Assembly (NCBI GenBank): GCA_018896025.1
Contig: JAHIND010000035.1
Coordinates: forward strand, 124,001 to 188,000
Length of the DNA stretch: 64,000 nt
Reading direction: 5' to 3'
From: Pseudomonadota bacterium
GTDB lineage: Bacteria > Desulfobacterota > Desulfarculia > Desulfarculales > Desulfarculaceae
Under the pieces are notes generated by a model. That model was given only the letters and a program-made list of their open reading frames with translations, ran no database searches and was not told the DNA's origin. Both the position numbers and the translations under genes were made by a program. Positions 1 through 8,641 of the stretch are shown one piece after another. The first letter of the stretch is position 1. Each line of letters starts with the position of its first letter.

Positions 1-657
1 GTCGTCCAGGCGGCCGGTGTCCACGAACACCACCTTGGCCCCTCGGGACACCGCCTCTTGCGCCTCCAGGTGAATGAGCCCGGTCTCGCCGCAAATCTGG
101 ATGACCACATCCCGTCCGGGTATGGCCAGGGCCGCGTCCATGGCCCGGCCCACCGAGCCCAGCACCCGCAGATGGTTCTTGCTCAGATAGACCATGGGGG
201 TGCCGATGATACGGGTGTCCACCCCTCCGGCCTCCAAGGCCCGGCGCAGGCCCTGCTTCAGTTCCAGGGGCATCTTCTTCCAGGCGCCGCACACCACGCG
301 CACCCGCCCGGCCAGCTCCCTGGCCTGCGAGGCCGCCCGGGCCACGCCGGAGAATTTGCCCACCATGCCCAGCAGACGATCCTCGGCCTGGAGCACCGCC
401 AGGGGCGGGCCGGACAGCTCGGCCAGAACATGCCCGGCCGCCAGGGGCTGCCCGTCGGCCACGGCCGCGCCCACCGCAAGACCCATGGCTCGGGCCTCGG
501 CGGTCATCTCCCGGCAACCCGCCGCCACTCCCGGCTCCAGCGCCACCAGCCGGGCCCCGACCTCTCGGTGGGGGCAACCGGCCAGCAGCAGGGCCGGGAT
601 GTCGGCCATCATCCCCTGAGGGGGATGGGGGCGGCGCACCAGTTGAGGTCGGCTCAT
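1..657 (-). CDS. Quinolinate phosphoribosyltransferase (NadC/ModD)-like protein, C-terminus beyond window
   Basis: Minus-frame translation MSRPQLVRRPHPPQGMMADIPALL...GHVLAELSGPPLAVLQAEDRLLGMVGKFSGVARAA...YLSKNHLRVLG resembles the QPRTase N-terminal domain plus LxKNH motif; ATG at 657, 2 bp after the upstream gene. Confidence 0.6.
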   Translation of the reverse strand, partial: MSRPQLVRRPHPPQGMMADIPALLLAGCPHREVGARLVALEPGVAAGCREMTAEARAMGLAVGAAVADGQPLAAGHVLAELSGPPLAVLQAEDRLLGMVGKFSGVARAASQARELAGRVRVVCGAWKKMPLELKQGLRRALEAGGVDTRIIGTPMVYLSKNHLRVLGSVGRAMDAALAIPGRDVVIQICGETGLIHLEAQEAVSRGAKVVFVDTGRLDD

Positions 658-659
658 CC

Positions 660-1439
660 CTATGCCCCCACCTGGCGCTTGAACTCCCCGGTCAGTTCCC
701 GGAGGGAGACCCCCATCACCGCCAGGGCCGAAACCGTGAAGTAGCGCACCCCCAGGCGCATGTGCTTTTCGATGGTGTGCCAATCCACCAGGTGCACCCC
801 GCAGACCTTGCCCGCCTGGGCCACCCGGCTGGTTATGTCAGCCAAAATGGGGTCCATCTCCGGGGTGCCGGGGGTCTCGTAGCCAAACTCCAGGGATAGG
901 TCGCTGCTGCCGATGAAGATGGAGTCCACTCCCTCCACCTTGAGGATGTCGTCCAGGTTCTCCACCCCGGCCTTGGTCTCGATCTGGATGGTCACTACGT
1001 CCCGGCTCTTGGCCTTGTCCATCACCTGCTTGCGGGTGCGGAAGCCGTAGGCCGCCGCCCGGGTGGTGGAGCCGTAGCCGCGGCCGCCCAGGGGCGGGAA
1101 ACGGCTGGCCGCCACCGCCCGCTGGGTTTGCAGCGGGGTCTCCATCGAGGGGATCTGGATGCCCTCGGCCCCCGAGTCCAACGCCGCCTGAATAGCCACC
1201 GGGTCCATGCGCGCCAGCCGCACCAGGGCGGGCAGGTCTATGAGGTCCGCCGCCCGCAGGCACTCCTCCAGTTGAACCGGATGGAAGCAGCCGTGCTCCC
1301 CATCCAGGATTATGAAATCGAAACCCGCGCGCCCCGCCATTTCCACCAGGGCAGGTTCGGCCAGCCCCACGAAAGCGCCCAATAGCGGCGGCGCGTCTTT
1401 TTCGTGGAGTCTTTGCTTTAGCGACGTCTTTGTTTGCAT
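660..1439 (-). CDS. HpcH/HpaI aldolase/citrate lyase family protein
   Basis: ORF MQTKTSLKQRL...GFDFIILDGEHGCFHPVQLEECLRAADL...IQIETKAGVENLDDILKVEGVDSIFIGSSDLSLEFGY; typical HpaI aldolase motifs. Confidence 0.85.
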   Translation of the reverse strand: MQTKTSLKQRLHEKDAPPLLGAFVGLAEPALVEMAGRAGFDFIILDGEHGCFHPVQLEECLRAADLIDLPALVRLARMDPVAIQAALDSGAEGIQIPSMETPLQTQRAVAASRFPPLGGRGYGSTTRAAAYGFRTRKQVMDKAKSRDVVTIQIETKAGVENLDDILKVEGVDSIFIGSSDLSLEFGYETPGTPEMDPILADITSRVAQAGKVCGVHLVDWHTIEKHMRLGVRYFTVSALAVMGVSLRELTGEFKRQVGA

Positions 1440-1461
1440 ACCTAGACTCAATTTCTTGTTC

Positions 1462-1791
1462 CTACAGGTAGTCTTCCCTGATAGGGCTGAACACATCAAA
1501 GTTGATTATGGTCTCGTCACTGGTGGGCCTCAGGGTGTGGGGCATGTCCGGCGGCACCAGCACCACGTCGCCCGCCTTCATCTTGATCACCTCGTCGCCC
1601 ATGGTGAAGTCGCACTCGCCTTGCAGAATGTAGGTGATCTGCTCGTGGGGGTGCTGGTGCAGCGCCGGTTGGGCGAAGGCCTGGATGGTGTTGAGCACCA
1701 TCATGGAGTTTTCCCCGCTGAAGACTCGGCGGGTCACTCCCTCGCGGGCCGTCTTTTCGGCGATGCTTTTAAAATTGGCCATCTTGGTCAT
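1462..1791 (-). CDS. Cupin domain-containing protein
   Basis: 109 aa; QPALHQHPHEQITYILQGECDFTMGDEVIKMKAGDVVLVPPDMPHTL cupin motif. Confidence 0.85.
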   Translation of the reverse strand: MTKMANFKSIAEKTAREGVTRRVFSGENSMMVLNTIQAFAQPALHQHPHEQITYILQGECDFTMGDEVIKMKAGDVVLVPPDMPHTLRPTSDETIINFDVFSPIREDYL

Positions 1792-1792
1792 G

Positions 1793-3682
1793 CTAAATTC
1801 CTCCGGATGAGGCTTGGTTGAGGCTTTGACGCTTGGCGGTTACGAAGCACATACCCATCATCCCGATGCCCAGGGCCATACCGATGAGGTCGGTCATCCA
1901 CCCGCTGTGGATCAGGGTAATTCCGGCGATGGACATGAGAACCCGCTCCAGCAGGTTGAGCCTGCGCTTGAAATATCCGGCGATGCCTATGGAGAAGAAG
2001 GCCACGCCGAAGAAAGCGGTTATGCTCACCCGCACGATGGTCAGCACGTCGCCCGTCAGCAAAAGAGCGGGAGAGTACACGAACAAAAAGGGCAGGATGA
2101 AGCCGGGCAGGGCTATCTTCCAGGCCACGAAGCCGGTGTACAGGGGCGGCGAGCCGGACAGGCCCGAGGCGGCGTAGGCTCCCAGGGCCACCGGCGGGGT
2201 GATGAAGGAGTACATGCCGTAATAGAACACGAACAAATGGGCGGCCATGGGGTGCACCCCCATCTGGATGAGCGCCGGGGCCACCAGCACGGCCAGGATC
2301 ACGTAGCAGGCGGTGGTGGTTAGCCCCATGCCCAAAACCAGTGAGACCACCATGGTGAGCACCAACAGGGCCAGCAGGTTGCCGCCGGCCAGGGAGGTGA
2401 GCACGTTGGAAAGCTGGAGCCCCATGCCGGTGAGCGAGAGCATGCCGATGACGATGCCCGCGCAGGCGCAGGCGGTGACCACCTCCAGCATGGCCCGGGC
2501 CGCCTTTTCCAACATGGCGATGAGGGACCGCAGGTTCAGCCGGTCCTGCTTCTTCAAAAAGCCGATGAGCAGGGTGAGCATGGCCGCGAAGAAGGCCGCG
2601 CGCATGGGCGACCAGTTCAAGAAGATCATCAGTACCAGGAGCAAGGCCAGGGGAGAGAGCAGGTACAGCTTGCCTTTCTTGCGCTCGCGGTATTCTTGCA
2701 CCTCTTCGTCGGTGAGCCCTTTTATATTCGAGCGCGACGCCTCGAAGCCCACGAACAGAAACAGGGCCACATAAAAGAGGATGGCCGGGATGAGCGCCGC
2801 CTTGATCACCTCCAGGTAGGGCACCTGAAGGAACTCGGCGATGATGAAGGCGGCCGCGCCCATGATGGGGGGCATTATCTGCCCGCCGGTGGAGGTGCAG
2901 GCCTCCACCGCGCCGGCCACCTCCGGCTTGTAGCCCGCGTTCTTCATCAGGGGGATGGTGAAGGTGCCGGTGCTCATCACGTTGGCGATGACGCTGCCGG
3001 TCAGAGTGCCCATGAGCCCGCTGCCCAACACCGCCGCCTTGGCCGGGCCGCCCTTGGACTTGCCGAAGGCGCTCATGACCACGTCGATGAAGTATTGCCC
3101 CACCCCGGTGTGGTTCAAGAAGGTGGCGAAGATGATGAAGATCACAACTACCGTGGCCGAGACCCCCATGGGCACGGTGAAGATGCCCTCGGTGGTGAGC
3201 GTCAGGTGGCTCACGATGCGCTCGGTGGTGAAGCCGCCGTGGGCCACCAGTCCGGGCAGCAGGTTGCCGAAGTAGGCATAAAGAATGGCGGTGAGGGCGA
3301 TGATGGGCAAGGGCCAGCCCAGCACCCGGCGGGTGGCCTCCAAAAGCAGCAGCACCACGGCCATGCCCGCGGCGATGTCGGTCACGTTGGGTATGCCCAG
3401 ACGGAAGGCGATGTCTTCCGCGCTCAGATACAGATAGGCCCCCGCCGCCAGGGCGACCAGGCAAAAGGTCCAATCGATCAGACGCCAGGCTCCCTCCAGC
3501 CCTTCTTTCAGCGGCGTGGCCAAAAAGACCAGCATGAGGCCAAAAGTGAGGTGGACCACCCTCTGCTCGAAAGCGGTGAGCGGCCCGGTGGCCGCGGTGT
3601 AGAGATGGAACAGGCAGAAGGCCACCGCCACCACCGTGATGGTGCGGGAGGTAAATTTTTCCAACAAGGTTTTAAAATCCAT
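1793..3682 (-). CDS. TRAP transporter permease, fused 4TM/12TM (TAXI type)
   Basis: 629 aa polytopic; GSGLMGTLTGSVIANVMSTGTFTIPLMKNAGYKPEVAGAVEACTSTGGQIMPPIMGAAAFIIAEFL is typical of fused DctQM. Confidence 0.93.
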   Translation of the reverse strand: MDFKTLLEKFTSRTITVVAVAFCLFHLYTAATGPLTAFEQRVVHLTFGLMLVFLATPLKEGLEGAWRLIDWTFCLVALAAGAYLYLSAEDIAFRLGIPNVTDIAAGMAVVLLLLEATRRVLGWPLPIIALTAILYAYFGNLLPGLVAHGGFTTERIVSHLTLTTEGIFTVPMGVSATVVVIFIIFATFLNHTGVGQYFIDVVMSAFGKSKGGPAKAAVLGSGLMGTLTGSVIANVMSTGTFTIPLMKNAGYKPEVAGAVEACTSTGGQIMPPIMGAAAFIIAEFLQVPYLEVIKAALIPAILFYVALFLFVGFEASRSNIKGLTDEEVQEYRERKKGKLYLLSPLALLLVLMIFLNWSPMRAAFFAAMLTLLIGFLKKQDRLNLRSLIAMLEKAARAMLEVVTACACAGIVIGMLSLTGMGLQLSNVLTSLAGGNLLALLVLTMVVSLVLGMGLTTTACYVILAVLVAPALIQMGVHPMAAHLFVFYYGMYSFITPPVALGAYAASGLSGSPPLYTGFVAWKIALPGFILPFLFVYSPALLLTGDVLTIVRVSITAFFGVAFFSIGIAGYFKRRLNLLERVLMSIAGITLIHSGWMTDLIGMALGIGMMGMCFVTAKRQSLNQASSGGI

Positions 3683-4205
3683 GAAGCCGCTCCGTCATTT
3701 CCGCTATCAGTCGCGGACGGTAGACAACCCGGATGTCGAAGCCATCCCCTTTGGGCATTAGCTTATTCAAGTAGATTTTCCTCTTGGAGCCCAGGCGCAA
3801 CCAAATGTCGGTCTGATGTCCCATGGCGAAATTGATGGGGAACTCGGTGGGCGGCCGCATGGCCACCTCGTAGCCCCCCGGCACCTTTCTCCGGGGATAG
3901 ACGGACAGAGGGTCGTAGTAATCCAGGGCGTCATGAGAGCCGAAAAACACCGTGGCCAATCTCAAGCGGTCCCCCTGCACCACGTAACGCTCCTCCTGCG
4001 GGACCTTGTAGAAGGAGTGTGTGAATCCAATCCCCACGGTGTCGTTTCCCTTCAGGACCACGGCCAGGACGGGCCGGTCGGGCGCGGCGGGGTCGGTGAG
4101 CTTCAATACCGCCACCGGCCAGGCCAGGTAGACCGCGGCCGCCGTGAGCAGACAGCCCGCGGCGCACCAGACGGCCCATTTAGTTTTTCGCCCCAGCGGC
4201 CGCAT
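3672..4205 (-). CDS. DUF1850 domain-containing protein
   Basis: 177 aa, N-terminal TM; GIGFTHSFYKVPQEERYVVQGDRLRL; located between TAXI SBP and fused permease as usual for DUF1850. Confidence 0.7.
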   Translation of the reverse strand: MRPLGRKTKWAVWCAAGCLLTAAAVYLAWPVAVLKLTDPAAPDRPVLAVVLKGNDTVGIGFTHSFYKVPQEERYVVQGDRLRLATVFFGSHDALDYYDPLSVYPRRKVPGGYEVAMRPPTEFPINFAMGHQTDIWLRLGSKRKIYLNKLMPKGDGFDIRVVYRPRLIAEMTERLHGF

Positions 4206-4240
4206 TGCAAAAGCGCACCCTTGGCAAAAATTGAAAACAA

Positions 4241-4287
4241 ACGGCGACTCCCGCTCTTCGGAAGGACTGGAGAGCGGGAGTCGCCGT
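4241..4287 (-). terminator. 17-bp perfect inverted repeat downstream of TAXI SBP gene (attenuator/terminator-like)
   Basis: ACGGCGACTCCCGCTCT / AGAGCGGGAGTCGCCGT, followed on the minus strand by TTGTTTTCAATTTTT. Confidence 0.75.
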
Positions 4288-4314
4288 CAAGAGGGCAGCT
4301 CCCGTGCTGGTGCC

Positions 4315-5280
4315 TTACTTGAGCGTGCCCTTTTCCTTGAGATACTTTTGCGCGCCTGGATGGAAGGGGATGGCGATGCCCTCGGTGGCATCGTCGGCAC
4401 CCCAGGCCGCTCCGGCCTTATGCAGCTTGGCCAACTCCTCGCGGTGCTCGCAGATGGTCTTGATCAGCAGGTACACCGCCTCCTCGGGAACATCACTGTT
4501 GGTGATGAGGATGGCCGGGGCCGCCAGGGTGGGCACCGCCTTATCCTGGCCGGTGTAGGTGCCGGCCTTGATGGTGGCCGCGGCGTAGTAGGGGTAATTC
4601 TGCTTGATGTAGCCCATCTTGGACTTTTCCACCGGCAGCATGTTGATCTTCTCGGTGGCCGAGAGGTCCAGCATGGAGGAGGTGGGCACCCCGGCGAAGA
4701 CCATGGAGGCGTCGATGGTGCCGTCCTTGATGGCCTGCACCATTTCGGAGTAGGTCAGGTAGGTGGCCTTGTAGTCGCCTTCCTTGAGGCCGTAGGCGGC
4801 CAGGGCGGCGATGGAGACGAACTTGGAGGGGCTGCCCGGGGCGCTGAGCGCCACCTTCTTGCCCTTGAGATCGGCAAAGCTCTTGATGCCCGAGGAGGCC
4901 AGGGCCGCGCCTTGCAGCAGGGAGGCATGGCCGGCCATCACCGCCCGCAGATTGGGATACTTGGCCCGGCCCTTGAACTCGCGCTCGCCCTTGAAGGCGA
5001 AGTAGGCGGCGTCGGGCATGACGATGGCAAAGTCCACCCGCTTGTTGGCCACCAGGTGGGTGTTCTCGATACTGGCGCCGGTGGACTGCACTACCAGCTT
5101 GTAGCCGGGCATGTACTCGGACACCAGCTTGGAAATGCCGCCGCCCAGGGCGTAATAGGTTCCGCCCGTGCCGCCGGTGGCGAGGGAAAGCACCTTTTGA
5201 TCGGCGGCGAAACCAGCGGCCGCGAACGCGCCGGTAAGCATCAGGGCCAGCGCCGTGGTCATAATCCTCTTGAACATCAT
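4315..5280 (-). CDS. TAXI family TRAP transporter solute-binding subunit
   Basis: Signal peptide; LSLATGGTGGTYYALGGGISKLVSEYMPGYKLVVQSTGASIENTHLV. Confidence 0.93.
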   Translation of the reverse strand: MMFKRIMTTALALMLTGAFAAAGFAADQKVLSLATGGTGGTYYALGGGISKLVSEYMPGYKLVVQSTGASIENTHLVANKRVDFAIVMPDAAYFAFKGEREFKGRAKYPNLRAVMAGHASLLQGAALASSGIKSFADLKGKKVALSAPGSPSKFVSIAALAAYGLKEGDYKATYLTYSEMVQAIKDGTIDASMVFAGVPTSSMLDLSATEKINMLPVEKSKMGYIKQNYPYYAAATIKAGTYTGQDKAVPTLAAPAILITNSDVPEEAVYLLIKTICEHREELAKLHKAGAAWGADDATEGIAIPFHPGAQKYLKEKGTLK

Positions 5281-5374
5281 TCCTCCTCCTGAGTCTTCAA
5301 GTGCGACTTGCGTCGTTGTAAAAAAGAAACCGAAACCTCACCGGCCTCGGGCCGGGCAAGGGGCGCCCGCCGCC

Positions 5375-6811
5375 TCACGCGGCGCTCGGGTCTATGCCTC
5401 TTTGCTTGAGCCACTTGGCCATCAACTCGTTGTCCACCTCGTCGGAAATCCTGGGGGCCAGGGCCAGCATCTCCCGGGCCAGGGCCCGGCTGACGTTGAA
5501 GCCACCCACCGCCCCGTCGAAAACCAGCACGTTGTCGGTGCCGGAGAACTTGCGGGCGAAATCCACGGCCCTGGAAAGCTGGTCCACCTTCAGGGCGAAA
5601 TCCATGAAACAGGCGTTCTGCTCGTCGTTGCGCAACAGCTCCGCCTGCTCCCCGATGACCATGGTGGGGATCTGCTGGGCGAAGAAGGTCGCGGGATAGC
5701 CCTTGGAGCTGTAGTTGAGGATCAGGGCCTTGATGGCCGGGTTGGGCGGCGGCAACACGCCGCCTACCAAAGGTGTCCGATCCGGATAGAGCATGTCGGT
5801 GTAGCGGTTGAACGGGGTGAAGGACGTGGAAAGGTCGAATTCGTCGATGTTGGCGTTCAAGAAATTGCCGAACAGAATCCCGCCGGAGGTGGTGTAGGGG
5901 ATGGGCCCGGGATAGTCAATGACCAGGATGACCTTTTCCACCGCGCCCAACAGGGTGAGCACCTTGCCGTACCACTGAAGGTTAAGGCGGGCGAAGTCCT
6001 TGTCCTGGGCCACCAGGTTGTCTCTGGCGTCCACTCCCATCACCCCGGCCGGGCCCACCTGCAACATGCACGAGCCCACGAACTTTTCCTGGACGAAGTC
6101 CGACTCGAAGATCATGCGCGGCAACAGGTTGGCCGCCCGGGGACCCATGCTCTGGTGGTAGGAAGAGCGGGTCTCGATGGTGGCGTAGCTCATGGCGAAG
6201 GGCTTGAACAGCCGCCCCATCTGACGGTGATAGTGCAGCTCGCGCACGTCGTTGTTGTGGGCGTGGATTATCCAGCGGGCGTCATAGGCCTTGGCGATGC
6301 CGTAGAGGGTGCCGATGGCGGTCTGGATGGGCACGCCCTTGTCCACCGGCGCGATGCCCAGAGCCTTGCCCTGGAAATAGTCGTTCAGCCCAAATTTCTG
6401 GATATACTCGGCGGTCTCCCGGAAGCGCAGCCCCACCCCGGCCCGCAGGCGGATGTCCTGGGTGCCGCTGCGCCGGGCCACCTCGTCGTGGATGGTCTTG
6501 ATCATCTCCACGTAGGCTTCGCCGCCGTAGATGGAGTAGCCGTGGTGGGAGGTGAGGATGTTCACCGAGTCGCCGGGCTGGATCTTTTCCAGGTCGATGC
6601 CGGCCAGGGTTTCCTTGGTCCGCCGCCTGATTTCCTGGAGGTAGGCCGCCTCGTCGTCGCGGGGGATGGGCTTTTGCTGGCCTGGGAACAGATCTTCCAC
6701 CAATATCCCGGTGAGCTCGGGCAACTCGGCGGCCCGCGTCTCCAGGTCGGCGGGATCGATATTGTAATAAGAGGGCCGCGCCGGAGAGGGCTTGAAGGTT
6801 TCGCGGTTCAT
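5375..6811 (-). CDS. Uncharacterised 478-aa protein, possibly LarA/DUF2088-like
   Basis: Long ORF in operon context; no family recognised with confidence; NILTSHHGYSIYGGEAYVEMIKTIHDEVARRSG..IRLRAGVGLRFRETAEY loosely recalls the LarA N-domain. Confidence 0.6.
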   Translation of the reverse strand: MNRETFKPSPARPSYYNIDPADLETRAAELPELTGILVEDLFPGQQKPIPRDDEAAYLQEIRRRTKETLAGIDLEKIQPGDSVNILTSHHGYSIYGGEAYVEMIKTIHDEVARRSGTQDIRLRAGVGLRFRETAEYIQKFGLNDYFQGKALGIAPVDKGVPIQTAIGTLYGIAKAYDARWIIHAHNNDVRELHYHRQMGRLFKPFAMSYATIETRSSYHQSMGPRAANLLPRMIFESDFVQEKFVGSCMLQVGPAGVMGVDARDNLVAQDKDFARLNLQWYGKVLTLLGAVEKVILVIDYPGPIPYTTSGGILFGNFLNANIDEFDLSTSFTPFNRYTDMLYPDRTPLVGGVLPPPNPAIKALILNYSSKGYPATFFAQQIPTMVIGEQAELLRNDEQNACFMDFALKVDQLSRAVDFARKFSGTDNVLVFDGAVGGFNVSRALAREMLALAPRISDEVDNELMAKWLKQRGIDPSAA

Positions 6812-6814
6812 GGT

Positions 6815-7420
6815 CTACTCTCCCTCCGGGAAAACTTGTCGCATGGCGATTAGGTCCTCGCCCAGGTAGTACTCGGGATACTTGTCGGCGATTTCCTTGG
6901 GAACGTCCCAGATGGTCATGTAAGTGCCGTACCACTGCCATCCCGGCGCCTTGTCCAGCACCACCCCGGCGGCCTTGAGCAGACGCATCACCGAAGTGAT
7001 GCACAGCACCCCGCATCCGGTGCGCATGCCAGTGGCCAGGGCCAGGGCCTCGGGGGTCTGATGCCCCAGCAGGATGGCCGCCGTCACCTCGCGGGCCTGA
7101 ATGCGTCGGCAGTAGCAGATGATCTGCTCCGGGTGCATGTGCGCCTTCCGGCAAATCCGCTCCACCTCGATTTGATCGGCCAGGGTGTAGTCGATCCCAA
7201 AGGGCAGGGGCTCCTCGCGGGGCTCCATGGACACCGCCTCCTCGGGACACCTGGTCATGCAGATGGTGCAGGCCAGGCATTTCTGATCATCGATGAGCAC
7301 CAGGGGTTCGTCGCCCGATTTATCCAGGCAGATGGCCTTGGTGGGGCAAACCCGAATGCAGGTCATGCACAGGCTGCATTTTTCCCGGTCGATAGTGGCT
7401 ATCTTGTTGACGGTCTGCAT
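6815..7420 (-). CDS. 2x[4Fe-4S] ferredoxin with C-terminal BFD-like [2Fe-2S] domain
   Basis: CSLCMTCIRVCP, CLACTICMTRCP; IICYCRRIQAREVTAAI...TGMRTGCGVLCITSVMRLL BFD-like motif. Confidence 0.85.
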   Translation of the reverse strand: MQTVNKIATIDREKCSLCMTCIRVCPTKAICLDKSGDEPLVLIDDQKCLACTICMTRCPEEAVSMEPREEPLPFGIDYTLADQIEVERICRKAHMHPEQIICYCRRIQAREVTAAILLGHQTPEALALATGMRTGCGVLCITSVMRLLKAAGVVLDKAPGWQWYGTYMTIWDVPKEIADKYPEYYLGEDLIAMRQVFPEGE

Positions 7421-7446
7421 AAGGAAACCTTTCCCAAACGCGGCTG

Positions 7447-8118
7447 CTAGCCGGCGTTCTCCAGGGCGTCTTGGTCCTCAACCAAGCAGTTGACCAAGAG
7501 GTCGTAAGAGCGTTGTTTGTGCGACAGAAGGGCGCGGCGCGCGCCTTCGGAGTCCCCATTTTTTATGGCTTGGTAGATCGCCTCGTGTTCGGGATGCACC
7601 TCGGCCATGCGCTGGGGCACCATCTTGAAGATGGACCTGGTGCGGGGGTAGATGGACCACACCTGCTCCACCAGGCGCACCAGGGTGGAGTTACCGCAGG
7701 AGGAATAGACCAGATGGTGGAACTGATAATTGAGCTTGGTGAGGAGGTCCATTTCGTCGGCCTGAGTGGCCACATTCATTTCCTCCACCAAGCGCCCCAT
7801 CTCCTCCACCGCCTCCGGGGTGATGTTTTTGGCGCACAGAGCTGCTGCTTCCCCTTCCAGCAGCTGCCGCACGGCAAAGACATCGGTGTACTTGGCAAAG
7901 TCGGGCTGAGTGACCCTGAACCCGATATGCGGGGTGTTCTCCACCATGCCTTCGGACTCAAGCCTTTGAAGCGCTTCACGAATCGGGATGCCGCTGAGTT
8001 GGAGCTCCCGGGCCACGCTGGCGATATTGATCTTGTCTCCAGGCCGGAATTTCCCCTCGATGATGTCCCGCCGCAGCGTTTCGTAGGCCATGTCTGCCTT
8101 CGTATTGAACTTAACCAC
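7447..8118 (-). CDS. GntR family transcriptional regulator (FCD domain)
   Basis: MAYETLRRDIIEGKFRPGDKINIASVARELQLSGIPIREALQRLESEG wHTH plus C-terminal FCD; GTG start at 8118 preceded by AAAGGAGA. Confidence 0.9.
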   Translation of the reverse strand: MVKFNTKADMAYETLRRDIIEGKFRPGDKINIASVARELQLSGIPIREALQRLESEGMVENTPHIGFRVTQPDFAKYTDVFAVRQLLEGEAAALCAKNITPEAVEEMGRLVEEMNVATQADEMDLLTKLNYQFHHLVYSSCGNSTLVRLVEQVWSIYPRTRSIFKMVPQRMAEVHPEHEAIYQAIKNGDSEGARRALLSHKQRSYDLLVNCLVEDQDALENAG

Positions 8119-8145
8119 GTTTCCCAATCTCCTTTGTAATGTCAC

Positions 8146-8168
8146 ATCGTATATTATATATTTTATCG
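8146..8168. promoter_or_regulatory. Candidate GntR operator, copy 1
   Basis: ATCGTATATTATATATTTTATCG about 30 bp upstream of the gntR start; shares ATCGYATATWATATATT with a second site at 8488-8508. Confidence 0.4.
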
Positions 8169-8487
8169 TCATGTCAAGCGCAAAACGCCTTTCGATGCCT
8201 CCAGGAAAGGATTTCAGAATTATTAAGCCCCTAGGTTTAATAGGAGCGAGGAGGGGCGCGTCGAGCCTTTAGAGGGCTGGGCCCCTACCCGGCTTTCCGC
8301 GAACATACTTCTTGCCACACATGCAATATGTTTAATTTGTTGATTTTTATTAGACAATAAATCAGAGGAGACAAACCGTGGTCCCCAAGCGCGGCAATAC
8401 GCCTTCCAGTATCTTTTGCCTTTCCCACCCACCGGAGGCAAGGCAGGGTTCCCGTCGCTACAGGGCATCCCCCCCTCGAGTAGTCAT

Positions 8488-8508
8488 TTATAATATATTA
8501 TATGCGAT
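8488..8508. promoter_or_regulatory. Candidate GntR operator, copy 2 (inverted orientation)
   Basis: Reverse complement ATCGCATATAATATATTATAA matches site 1. Confidence 0.35.
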
Positions 8509-8641
8509 AATCGGACGGAAGCAGATGGCCGCGCCTTCCCAAAAAACAATGGTAGGGAGCCGAGCCCTATGCCCGTGTACATGCCAGCGGTGTTTAAAAA
8601 AAGTCTTCTACAAGGTTTGAATACTTGGTAAGCATCGCCAA

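Noticed and set aside
1788-3473. 561-aa minus ORF overlapping the TRAP permease in another frame
   Set aside because: Low-complexity R/H/G/A/P translation; the 629-aa TRAP permease frame is the real gene.
5255-6853. 532-aa + strand ORF
   Set aside because: Antisense shadow of the 478-aa operon gene, biased composition, no recognisable family.
8223-8620. Two short ORFs (81 and 80 aa) in the long gap upstream of gntR
   Set aside because: No RBS, no recognisable family; the region looks regulatory or RNA-coding.
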